Source: Thermodesulfobacteriota bacterium
GTDB lineage: Bacteria > Desulfobacterota > Desulfobacteria > Desulfobacterales > JAUWMJ01
Assembly: GCA_034189135.1 (NCBI GenBank)
Contig: JAXHVO010000026.1
Coordinates: 1-64,000 of the forward strand
DNA: 64,000 nucleotides
Direction: 5' to 3'
Position 1 is the first letter of the stretch. Each line of letters starts with the position of its first letter. A program made the position numbers and the translations under genes. Positions 56,911 through 64,000 of the stretch are shown here, one piece after another. The notes beneath the pieces were generated by a model that was given only the letters and a program-made list of their open reading frames with translations, did no database searches and was not told the origin of the DNA.

Positions 56911-57393
56911 TTGAAAATTAAAATTATTACAACCGGCGGAACGATTGACAAGATTTACTTTGATGATAAGAGTGAATTTCAGGTCGGAGATCCTCAAATC
57001 GTCGAAGTCTTGCAACAGGCGAATCTCACCCTCGATTACCAAGTCACGCCTCTCATGCGAAAAGACAGCCTGGATATGACGGACGAGGATCGCGAACTGA
57101 TTTATGAAAAAATCAGATCAGATCCGCATAAGCATTTCATCGTCACCCATGGCACTGATACCATGATTTTGACGGCAAAAACCCTTTGTAATATATCCGA
57201 TAAAGTCATCGTCCTTACTGGGGCCATGCAGCCGGCAAAGTTCAGGATGACGGATGCCGTGTTTAACATTGCATGTGCCATTACCGCTGTTCAACTGCTA
57301 CCTGATGGGGTTTATATTGCAATGAATGGAAGGATTTTTAACCCGAAAAAAGCAAGAAAAAATATTAAGCTCAATCAGTTTGAAGTGATATAA
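56911..57393 (+). CDS. single-domain asparaginase-like protein
   Basis: A 160-residue protein equal to the N-terminal domain only of type I/II asparaginases. TTGGTIDK with nucleophile-position Thr11, and VTHGTDTMI, are present; the C-terminal domain of the usual 330-residue enzyme is absent and the frame ends cleanly at TAA. Short family members exist. Start is TTG at 56911. The substrate may not be asparagine. Confidence 0.75.
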   Translation: MKIKIITTGGTIDKIYFDDKSEFQVGDPQIVEVLQQANLTLDYQVTPLMRKDSLDMTDEDRELIYEKIRSDPHKHFIVTHGTDTMILTAKTLCNISDKVIVLTGAMQPAKFRMTDAVFNIACAITAVQLLPDGVYIAMNGRIFNPKKARKNIKLNQFEVI

Positions 57394-57562
57394 CCCGGCT
57401 TGGTTGTACATAAATATATCCGTTATTTGCACTAAATGAGACATTTTTTAATCCAATAAACAACAAAACTCTATAACAAATTGAAATCATAAAATATTAA
57501 CAGGTTTTATTATCTGGAACGTTTTTTGCTAAGGTTACCTTCCTAATATTCGGCTCAAAAAA

Positions 57563-58057
57563 ATGAATGCGTCTGAAATACCATTAAAAAAACAGCACAA
57601 ATTTAGTGATTATATTTACTGGAATCTGGTTTTGTTAGTGCCCATTATTACGGCCTGCATAGCGATGTTCAAAGTCTCGATTGTGCTGTTCGGATGTTAT
57701 ATCGCTTTATTGGTCTTTATCATGATGATTATATATCGATTTTTTTGCAGTCATTGCCCGCATTATATTCATAGTGAAAAGGCTGTTAAGTGTATGTTTT
57801 TTTGGGGAGTCACAAAATATTTCAAGGAAAGGCCGGGTCCTCTAAATCTGTTTGAAAAGGGGGTATCGATCATGGCGCCTTTATTTTTAATATTTTTTCC
57901 TATCTACTGGATGTGGTTCTACCCTGATTTGCTGGTGATCTATTTATTGTCCTTTTCAGTATTTGGAATGACCATTAAAAGAAATGAATGTGTAAGATGC
58001 ATTTATTCTGATTGCCCTGCGAATTCCGTATCAGACCGTACTAAAAATCAATCATGA
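57563..58057 (+). CDS. membrane protein with two cysteine motifs
   Basis: A 164-residue protein with four predicted helices in two pairs. FFCSHCPHYI follows the first pair and CVRCIYSDCP lies at the C-terminus, so both Cys groups would be on the same side and could bind a metal. I do not recognise a family name. It ends at the terminator at 58068. Confidence 0.65.
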   Translation: MNASEIPLKKQHKFSDYIYWNLVLLVPIITACIAMFKVSIVLFGCYIALLVFIMMIIYRFFCSHCPHYIHSEKAVKCMFFWGVTKYFKERPGPLNLFEKGVSIMAPLFLIFFPIYWMWFYPDLLVIYLLSFSVFGMTIKRNECVRCIYSDCPANSVSDRTKNQS

Positions 58058-58067
58058 TACGTTCAAT

Positions 58068-58119
58068 CCGCACTTTATCCATGGACTGAAAGGGGAAAAC
58101 AGGATAGTGCGGTTTTTTT
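58068..58119 (+). terminator. Rho-independent terminator
   Basis: CCGCAC and TATCC pair with GGATA and GTGCGG (two-base bulge), followed by seven T residues. Confidence 0.8.
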
Positions 58120-58167
58120 CACTTATTTAGTATAGAATATCAAAATGTCAATTAAGGAGGTAAACCA

Positions 58168-58773
58168 ATGAATGTCAGGAAAATAGCACTTGCAGTCATT
58201 CTATCAGTTTTTATTTTTCCCGGAATAATTCAGGCGGCAAATACAAGTATCGGGGTTAATATTGGGGAGTCGGAATTAGAGGGATGGGTGGATACCCAGC
58301 TTAATCCATACAACACTCCTTTAGTATTAGGTGCAGGGTTTTTATACAGTGATGATGACTACTGGTTCACCAATGCACACATGGCGGTAAAGGATGAGGT
58401 TTTTGTACCCGGATTGAGCCTGGGTTTAGGTTTCAGGGGGGTATTAGGCGAAGTAGAAATAAATATCAATCGCAGGGATAGAGATTTTGAAGTCGGCGCT
58501 TTTTGTTTGCAGTTTCTTGCGGATTATGACTTTCGCAAAAATACAACCCGTTTGCCAATCAGTATATCCGCAAGTATTTCGGGAGCACCGGAGATACTCT
58601 CTTTCCGTGAGACTGAAAGATATGTTGAATTTAGCACCACATTTAATTTTCATATTAATAACTGGGCGACCGCTTTTGCCGGATACCGTAAAATAGATAT
58701 CGAGTTTGATGAACCGGTAGATGTAGATTGGGATGATGACGGCGTCTATGGTGGAATAAGGCTTTCGTTTTAG
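58168..58773 (+). CDS. YfaZ-like outer-membrane beta-barrel protein
   Basis: A 201-residue protein with a cleaved signal peptide (to about residue 23, IIQAAN) and a run of amphipathic strands (VLGAGFLYSD, SLGLGFRGVL, FCLQFLADYDF, ISASISGAP), ending YGGIRLSF with the terminal Phe used by BAM. It resembles the YfaZ family. It probably forms a small barrel; function unknown. RBS AAGGAGG precedes the ATG. Confidence 0.75.
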   Translation: MNVRKIALAVILSVFIFPGIIQAANTSIGVNIGESELEGWVDTQLNPYNTPLVLGAGFLYSDDDYWFTNAHMAVKDEVFVPGLSLGLGFRGVLGEVEININRRDRDFEVGAFCLQFLADYDFRKNTTRLPISISASISGAPEILSFRETERYVEFSTTFNFHINNWATAFAGYRKIDIEFDEPVDVDWDDDGVYGGIRLSF

Positions 58774-58826
58774 TTGTATCTTGCCGTGTGATTGGTGATT
58801 TAGTTTATTAACTATTTTTGTTGTAT

Positions 58827-58858
58827 AAAACGCCCTGCTTCAGCGGGGCGTTTTTTTT
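58827..58858 (+). terminator. strong Rho-independent terminator after the YfaZ-like gene
   Basis: AAAACGCCCTG pairs with CGGGGCGTTTT (one G-U) around a CTTCAG loop and is followed by a run of eight T residues, four of which pair. Confidence 0.92.
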
Positions 58859-59302
58859 GCCCATGTTTAAAAAGATCTGTTTCAAGTTTCGCACCCTTTT
58901 GTTTAGCCAAAGCCATAGACGGCAAGGGAAAAACATAAATTAGTACAGCGAAATATACTATCGACGTTTCGGAAGGCGGCGCTAATCAATAAATATAGGG
59001 TTGATGCTTTATCCTTTACTCAATTCAATAAGTTATACCTTGTCTACGCCTGATCATATTGTATGAGCCACCGGGTGCCGGTTACAATTAAAAGAATATA
59101 ATTTTGCTTTAAAAATGTTATTTTTACCCCTTAGCGTATTGACAGTGACAGGCATCAGGGGTGCAAAACTTGATTTACAACTTAATGATGGATTAAGCAA
59201 CTGCCTGAAAATATTATTGACTTATGGAATAAACCGGTTATACAAAATAGGAAATATACTTTTTTTGTTGCCCCTTTGGAGCCCGAAGCAGGGAATAAAA
59301 CG
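58859..59302. other. intergenic region with promoter before the acyltransferase pair
   Basis: No convincing gene is present; a short frame at 59115 has no RBS and no family features. A promoter-like pair TTGACT (59217-59222) and TATACA (59239-59244), spacer 16 bp, lies about 60 bp before the DUF374 gene and probably drives 59303-62360. Confidence 0.55.
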
Positions 59303-59953
59303 ATGTTTAGAAAAATAGGATACGCGATAACATCCAAACCGGTATTGGCCTTGCTTTACAGGTTGATACGTATTTATAGCTGGACATTTAAACTCAAGAT
59401 TGTAAACGAAAAAGACTGGATTGAATACCTTGAAAACGGTGGCAAAGTTTTAATTTGTACATGGCATCAGCAGTTTTTCTCCGCTATTCGTTATTTTAAA
59501 AAGTATCAAAAATACCATCCCAGCCTGATGATAAGCAGAAGCAAAGATGGAGAAATTATTGCCGGAGTTGCCCAAAGAACCGGTTGGTATCCTGTTAGGG
59601 GTTCTTCTTCAAAGGGTGGCAGCGAAGCACTGCATGATATGATAAGCAGATTGAAAAAGTTCGGACTTGCAGCCCATATCGTTGATGGGCCAAGAGGGCC
59701 TGCAGGAAAAGTAAAACCAGGAGCAATTCGCCTTGCTCATGGAACGGGTGCGGTGGTTGTTCCTTTTTATGCTTCTGCCAACAGAGCTTGGTATTTGAAC
59801 AGTTGGGATAAATTTTTTCTTCCCAAGCCTTTTGCAAAAGTGACCCTTTGTTTTGGAGAAATGCTTAAATTTGATCCATCGGAAAATAGTGACAATTTTG
59901 AGAAGCAAAGACTTCACCTTGAAAAAATCATGCGTTCTGAATTAAGAGCGTAA
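59303..59953 (+). CDS. DUF374 lysophospholipid acyltransferase-like protein
   Basis: About 216 residues, DUF374 family. CTWHQQFF holds the catalytic-like histidine motif, SRSKDGEIIAGVAQRTG and HIVDGPRGPAGKVKPGA follow. It is related to LPLAT enzymes that acylate lipid A or lysophospholipids; the exact acceptor is unknown. A TTG start 27 bp upstream is possible, but ATG 59303 is preferred. It precedes a PlsB-like gene by 73 bp. Confidence 0.85.
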   Translation: MFRKIGYAITSKPVLALLYRLIRIYSWTFKLKIVNEKDWIEYLENGGKVLICTWHQQFFSAIRYFKKYQKYHPSLMISRSKDGEIIAGVAQRTGWYPVRGSSSKGGSEALHDMISRLKKFGLAAHIVDGPRGPAGKVKPGAIRLAHGTGAVVVPFYASANRAWYLNSWDKFFLPKPFAKVTLCFGEMLKFDPSENSDNFEKQRLHLEKIMRSELRA

Positions 59954-60026
59954 TGTCAAACAGTTAGGTATCTTCGTAGCAAAAATTCATAACCATTGAC
60001 CCATAAAGGCCGAAGGGCGAAATGAT

Positions 60027-61433
60027 ATGACCGGACAGATCACCATATCAATATGGATATTTCTATTACTGATTGCAATTACAATTTTGGCGATTCTGGA
60101 CAGAGTGCTAATTCCCAGCACTCGCTGGTTTTTACGACGGCGGGTCAATCGTGTAATAGATGAAATAAGCAAGCGCCTTGAAATAGATATCAAGCCCTTC
60201 CAGCTGACCAAAAGACGGGTTTTAATCGATCGTCTGATTTACGACCCCATGGTGATTGAAGCCATACAAATAAAAGCACAGGAACAAGGTATACCTCGTG
60301 AAGTTATACAGGCTAAAGTAATGAGGTATGCAAAGGAGATCGTACCGTCGTTTAACGCATACCTGTACTTTCGAATCGGCTACTGGCTGGCAAAAAAAAT
60401 TGCGCACCTGCTTTACCATGTCCATATAGGGCTTATCGATAATGAACAATTTGCCAATATTGATCCGGATTCAACCGTTGTGTTTGTGATGAATCATCGC
60501 AGCAATATGGATTATATACTGGTGGCATTTCTGGCTGCTGAGAAAACGACACTTTCCTATGCAGTGGGGGAGTGGGCAAAGGTCTGGCCGTTGCAAGCCT
60601 TGATCAGGTCTATGGGTGCGTTTTTTGTTCGCCGAAAATCCGGCAACCGCTTGTATCGCCTGGTATTGGAGCGGTATATCCATATGGCCACTAAAGAAGG
60701 GGTTTGCCAGGCGGTTTTTCTCGAAGGCGGGCTGAGTCGTGACGGGCGACTGCGACCGGCAAAGCTCGGTTTTATTGACTATATGCTGCGAAGCTTTCAA
60801 CCCGGAACCGATCGTGATATCATTTTCATTCCTGTTGGGATTAACTACGACAGAACCCTTGAGGACAGGAGTCTGTTGCGCATGCTAAATCCCGATGCCC
60901 AGAAACGCAGCAGATGGTTTATCATAAAAACAACTTTTCGCTTTGTCTGGCGGAGCATTGTTTTTATTTCCCTCAGCAGGTGGCAGCGTTTTGGATACGC
61001 CAGCGTGAACTTCAGTAAACGTATTTCAGCGCGGGAATATTGTCGTATCAATGATATCGATTTCAGCAAAATGAAACGGAAAGAACGTTTTTTGGAAGTT
61101 GAAAAAATATCCGGGCACATCATGACTTCCGTTAAAAACGTTATACCGGTGGTACCGGTGGCTTTGGTAGCGGCAGTGTTTGTCAAATTCCCCGATAAGT
61201 TATTAAGTGCATTTGATGTGGAAGCACAGGCAAATCGTATCATTGATGGAATGCAAGCCAAAAACGCGCCGGTTTTCCTTTCCACCACCAGCCGGGTTCA
61301 AACCATAGTGACTGCGTTAAACATGTTGAGAATAAGACATGTTATTATGGAAACTGACGGATTGTATAAGGCTGATCCCGACATGCTGGACATTTTATCA
61401 TACTATGCAAATTCAATTGATCATTATTTATAA
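60027..61433 (+). CDS. PlsB-like glycerol-3-phosphate acyltransferase
   Basis: A 468-residue membrane-associated acyltransferase. One N-terminal helix (about 6-26) precedes the LPLAT domain with NHRSNMDY (His157 and Asp162 of HX4D) and FLEGGLSRDGR, the glycerol-phosphate binding motif of PlsB. It is shorter than the E. coli enzyme of about 800 residues, as in many other bacteria. It would make lysophosphatidate. With the DUF374 protein it suggests a lipid-synthesis pair. Confidence 0.85.
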   Translation: MTGQITISIWIFLLLIAITILAILDRVLIPSTRWFLRRRVNRVIDEISKRLEIDIKPFQLTKRRVLIDRLIYDPMVIEAIQIKAQEQGIPREVIQAKVMRYAKEIVPSFNAYLYFRIGYWLAKKIAHLLYHVHIGLIDNEQFANIDPDSTVVFVMNHRSNMDYILVAFLAAEKTTLSYAVGEWAKVWPLQALIRSMGAFFVRRKSGNRLYRLVLERYIHMATKEGVCQAVFLEGGLSRDGRLRPAKLGFIDYMLRSFQPGTDRDIIFIPVGINYDRTLEDRSLLRMLNPDAQKRSRWFIIKTTFRFVWRSIVFISLSRWQRFGYASVNFSKRISAREYCRINDIDFSKMKRKERFLEVEKISGHIMTSVKNVIPVVPVALVAAVFVKFPDKLLSAFDVEAQANRIIDGMQAKNAPVFLSTTSRVQTIVTALNMLRIRHVIMETDGLYKADPDMLDILSYYANSIDHYL

Positions 61434-61444
61434 TATGGATAAAA

Positions 61445-61813
61445 ATGTCATATTGTTTAATGGCCGACATCGTTGTTCTCCTTCACCTTATTTTTATCTT
61501 ATTTGTATTGATGGGGGGAATCCTGGCAATTTGGTGGCGCAAGGTCGTTTGGGTCCATATCCCGGCCGCCGGTTGGGGCGTACTCATAGAATTTGCCGGA
61601 TGGATCTGTCCATTGACACCACTGGAAAACTGGTTTCGGCTAAAAGGAGGAGAGGCAGGCTATCCGGGAGGGTTTGTTGAGAAATATATCATACCTGTGA
61701 TTTACCCTGCAGGACTTACAAGAGAGATACAGATCATCTTAGGTATTTTCGTGATCACGGTCAATCTGGTCATATACTGGAAGGTTTTTAGTAAGCCTTT
61801 TTTAAAAAAGTAA
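61445..61813 (+). CDS. DUF2784 membrane protein
   Basis: A 122-residue protein with three or four membrane helices. ADIVVLLHLIFILFVLMGG and CPLTPLENWFR followed by YPGGFVEKYIIP are the hallmarks of the DUF2784 family. Role unknown. It starts 11 bp after the PlsB-like gene. Confidence 0.85.
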   Translation: MSYCLMADIVVLLHLIFILFVLMGGILAIWWRKVVWVHIPAAGWGVLIEFAGWICPLTPLENWFRLKGGEAGYPGGFVEKYIIPVIYPAGLTREIQIILGIFVITVNLVIYWKVFSKPFLKK

Positions 61814-61868
61814 TTAACGGGTAATATTTTAAGCGGTTTGAGATCACGGCATTTCAAAAAGAGAAGAT

Positions 61869-62360
61869 ATGGTTAAGGTGCTGGTAAGCGCATGTCTGGT
61901 TGGAGAGCGCGTCAGATATGACGGTGCGAGTGTGCCTGGCAAAAGCAAAATAATAAATAAATGGAAGGATGATGGCCTGATCGTGCCTATTTGTCCTGAA
62001 GTTGCAGGGAATCTTCCTGTGCCCAGACCACCGGCTGAAATTATTAAAGGGACAGGAACGGATGTCTTAATAAATGCCAGCCAGGTGTTTAATATCAATG
62101 GTCAAGATATAACAGAAAATTTTATTAAGGGAGCAAGGGAAGCATTAAAGATTGTAAAGAAGATGAAAATAAAGCTGGCCGTTATGAAGGACGGAAGCCC
62201 TTCGTGCGGAAAAACCCGCATCTATGACGGAAGTTTTTCAGGATCGCAAAGACCGGGTCCGGGTGTGACAACCGCATTGCTGGAGAAAAATGATATCGTC
62301 GTGTTCAGCGAGAATGAGATAAAAAAAGCTGCAACTTATCTTAAGAAGTTAATGTATTAA
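61869..62360 (+). CDS. DUF523 family protein
   Basis: A 163-residue protein with VSACLVGERVRYDG, VPICPEVAGNLPVPRPPAE and KDGSPSCGKTRIYDG, the DUF523 motifs including conserved cysteines. The function of the family is not settled. It is the last gene of the plus-strand run and converges with the enoyl-CoA hydratase. Confidence 0.88.
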   Translation: MVKVLVSACLVGERVRYDGASVPGKSKIINKWKDDGLIVPICPEVAGNLPVPRPPAEIIKGTGTDVLINASQVFNINGQDITENFIKGAREALKIVKKMKIKLAVMKDGSPSCGKTRIYDGSFSGSQRPGPGVTTALLEKNDIVVFSENEIKKAATYLKKLMY

Positions 62361-62422
62361 AAGCCACATTTGATTGCTTGGGGCTTACAAGAACTGCTAA
62401 AAAATGCCTCCTATACCCCTAT

Positions 62423-63199
62423 CTATTTTTCCTTCCAAACCGGTGTTCGCTTATTGAGGAAAGCATCTATGCCTTCTTTGGCATCTTCGGTAATACAGAG
62501 AGACGCAAACATTTCATTGGAATATTGCAGCGCTTTGTCGAACTCCATATCTGCGGTCTGGTAAAACGCCTGTTTTCCCATCTGCAGTGCCAGGGGACTT
62601 TTTTGAACCAGTTTGTTTGCCAAAGACATGGTTGCTTGTTCAAGTTGGTTTGCAGGTACCACTTTATTAACCAGGCCCCATTTTTCTGCATCATCTGAAT
62701 CTATCAGGTCTCCGGTAAGGAGCATTTCAAGGGCCCGTTTCCTGCCAAGAGATCTGGAAAGCGGAACGGCCGGCCCCATGCAAAACAGTCCAACGTTAAT
62801 TGCGGTGGTTCCAATTTTTGTCCCTTCGGCAATCACAGCAAGATCGCTGGCTGCGATCACACCGGCGCCATTGGCGACTGCAAATCCATGGGCAGATGCA
62901 ATGACGGGTTTTTTCATGCTGGAAATAGTAGAGGCCATTTGTTCCATAAGTCCCACCCAATACTTGTATTCCCCATGGGATTTTCCAAAAAATTCAGATA
63001 CATCAATGCCTGCACAAAAAGCCTTGCCCGCACCTTTAATGATAACGACTCTGATATTTTTATCGTTATCAAGCTGGATTAACGCCTGATTCAACTCATT
63101 AGCCATTTCAGAACTGAATGTGTTTAGTTCATCCGGACGATTGAAAGTGATGATTCCGATGTATTTTTCCTGGTTGACAAGAATGGTATGGTACGACAT
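62423..63199 (-). CDS. enoyl-CoA hydratase/isomerase family protein
   Basis: A 258-residue crotonase-fold protein. Oxyanion-hole motifs are KAFCAGIDVSEF and the FAVANGAGVIAASDLAV loop; GLFCMGPAVPLSR and SLGRKRALEMLLTGDLI follow. It may hydrate or isomerise acyl-CoA double bonds in fatty or aromatic acid oxidation. The specific substrate cannot be read. RBS GGAGG (complement near 63206-63210) precedes the start. Confidence 0.88.
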   Translation of the reverse strand: MSYHTILVNQEKYIGIITFNRPDELNTFSSEMANELNQALIQLDNDKNIRVVIIKGAGKAFCAGIDVSEFFGKSHGEYKYWVGLMEQMASTISSMKKPVIASAHGFAVANGAGVIAASDLAVIAEGTKIGTTAINVGLFCMGPAVPLSRSLGRKRALEMLLTGDLIDSDDAEKWGLVNKVVPANQLEQATMSLANKLVQKSPLALQMGKQAFYQTADMEFDKALQYSNEMFASLCITEDAKEGIDAFLNKRTPVWKEK

Positions 63200-63401
63200 C
63201 TATTACCTCCTTATAGAGCCTTAAAATTAAACCAGTTGTGAAAATATAAGTGAAGCGCCAAATAAGATCTTTGATTTTCGTTTGGCTCCAGCAGACCCGT
63301 TTGGGAAATAAGGGTCTGTCTGGAAATTAGAAGTAATACAAATATATAGTATAGCTGTGACAGGCTAGTTGCAAGCATAATTTGGTATTTATATTAATTT
63401 C

Positions 63402-63430
63402 TTGACAAGGTAACAGATCGTATTTATTTT
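63402..63430 (+). promoter_or_regulatory. promoter of the DUF134 gene
   Basis: TTGACA at 63402-63407 and TATTTT at 63425-63430 are separated by 17 bp. Within the upstream spacer, CAGACCC/GGGTCTG at 63292-63318 forms a 7-bp inverted repeat that could be an operator. Confidence 0.5.
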
Positions 63431-63467
63431 ACGTGTTCTGAGCATATTCTCATAAAGGAGTTTTTAA

Positions 63468-63887
63468 ATGGCCCGTCCTCAGAAAAGCCGGATGGTGGCT
63501 TATAATCCTGATATCAGCTATTTCAAGCCCAGAGGCATACCCATGGTCGATCTTTCCGAGGTTCAGATCACCATAGACGAATACGAAGCGCTGCGGCTTT
63601 CAGATCTAATGGACATGCCTTATGAAGAGGCGGCCAATAACATGGGAGTGTCAAGGGCCACCTTTGGCAGGATCGTTCGAAGAGCAAGGAAAACAGTGGC
63701 AGATGCCTTGATTAATGGAAAAGCGATTCGTATTCAAGGCGGAAAGTACCGAATCATAGATGAAACTAGAATTTTCATATGCAAACACTGCAATAACAAA
63801 TGGGAAGAACCACGGGGAACAGGAAGACCTGAAAATTGTCCCTTGTGCAATCATAAGGATTTTTACCGTATTATAAAGAAAAAATAG
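63468..63887 (+). CDS. DUF134 DNA-binding protein
   Basis: A 139-residue putative regulator. The N-terminal RMVAYNPDISYFKPRG and a sigma-70 region 4-like helix-turn-helix (EYEALRLSDLMDMPYEEAA, NNMGVSRATFGRIVRRARK) are typical of DUF134. The C-terminal zinc ribbon is ICKHCNNKW with CPLCNH. It is usually adjacent to a NifX/NifB-like protein gene, as it is here. Confidence 0.9.
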   Translation: MARPQKSRMVAYNPDISYFKPRGIPMVDLSEVQITIDEYEALRLSDLMDMPYEEAANNMGVSRATFGRIVRRARKTVADALINGKAIRIQGGKYRIIDETRIFICKHCNNKWEEPRGTGRPENCPLCNHKDFYRIIKKK

Positions 63888-63929
63888 CATGTAATTTATA
63901 TTAAATGTTTTCTATAGGAGGTTAAAGAA

Positions 63930-64000
63930 ATGAGAATAGCGGTTACATCAACAGGCAAAGACCTGGATGCAAATATGGATCCTCGTTTTGGAAGGGCGGC
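63930..64000 (+). CDS. NifX/NifB-like protein, 5' end only
   Basis: The frame begins MRIAVTSTGKDLDANMDPRFGRA and runs off the window edge after 23 codons. The pattern S-T-G-K-D-L-D with PRFGRA is that of the dinitrogenase iron-molybdenum cofactor domain (MTH1175-like) proteins. RBS AGGAGG is about 7 nt before the ATG. It is transcribed with DUF134. Confidence 0.8.
   Translation, partial: MRIAVTSTGKDLDANMDPRFGRA

Noticed and set aside
59115-59318. 67-residue frame before the DUF374 gene
   Set aside because: No RBS and overlaps the start of a gene with clear family motifs.

Overview
The window looks like chromosome from a mesophilic sulfate-reducing deltaproteobacterium (Desulfobacterota, probably Desulfobacterales). 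The strongest marker is a complete Qrc membrane complex operon (qrcABCD, 44186-49364). Supporting signs are a diaminopimelate pathway using DapL, a BcrAD-type dehydratase activase, an acyl-CoA dehydrogenase, many c-type heme motifs and an apparent selenoprotein. Base composition is moderately AT-rich and fairly even. I see no rRNA, transposase gene, prophage or CRISPR array.

Layout. 1-4424: a Rho_N-domain protein, a HAD phosphatase, then xerC-hslV-hslU. 4526-13967: a long biosynthetic run, argB-argD-argG-argH, an LptM-like lipoprotein, lysA-dapF-dapL and folK, with several 4-14 bp overlaps. 13968-17858: a transaldolase-like aldolase, pgsA, tRNA-Gly and tRNA-Cys, and a solute symporter, with two copies of a 220-bp palindromic repeat. 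17855-25735: an outer-membrane protein remnant, a large secreted FN3/CFI-box protein, a GAF/sigma-54 activator, a lipoprotein, and an ExeA/DamX-like ATPase with an apparent AUU start codon. 25761-43641: AsmA-like protein, MurJ, an AI-2E/PerM-family permease, a giant activase, LPP20 lipoprotein, acyl-CoA dehydrogenase, XRE-cupin regulator, Hsp20, a probable tandem ribbon-helix-helix protein, an exported SagB-like nitroreductase, threonine synthase and a TPR-methyltransferase.

44186-49545 is the Qrc operon with an extra 53-residue membrane protein gene at its 3' end, then a terminator and a 241-bp MITE-like element. murA-comEC follow. 53893-55947 holds the most notable gene: an 11-heme cytochrome c interrupted by one in-frame UGA with a SECIS-like hairpin just after it, read here as a selenocysteine codon (ExtKL-like), followed by a periplasmic rhodanese. 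The rest carries small Cys-rich proteins (CGGC, DUF6485), an asparaginase-like single domain, a Cys-motif membrane protein, a YfaZ-like porin, two acyltransferases, DUF2784, DUF523, an enoyl-CoA hydratase, DUF134 and the start of a NifX/NifB-like protein.

How the genes work together: arg and lys/dap genes supply arginine, lysine and meso-DAP. murA, murJ, pgsA, the PlsB-like and DUF374 acyltransferases and the AsmA-like protein serve the envelope. Qrc links periplasmic hydrogen or formate oxidation, through cytochrome c3, to the menaquinone pool. The ExtKL-rhodanese pair is probably a periplasmic redox module. Family names are from recognition of motifs, not from any search.
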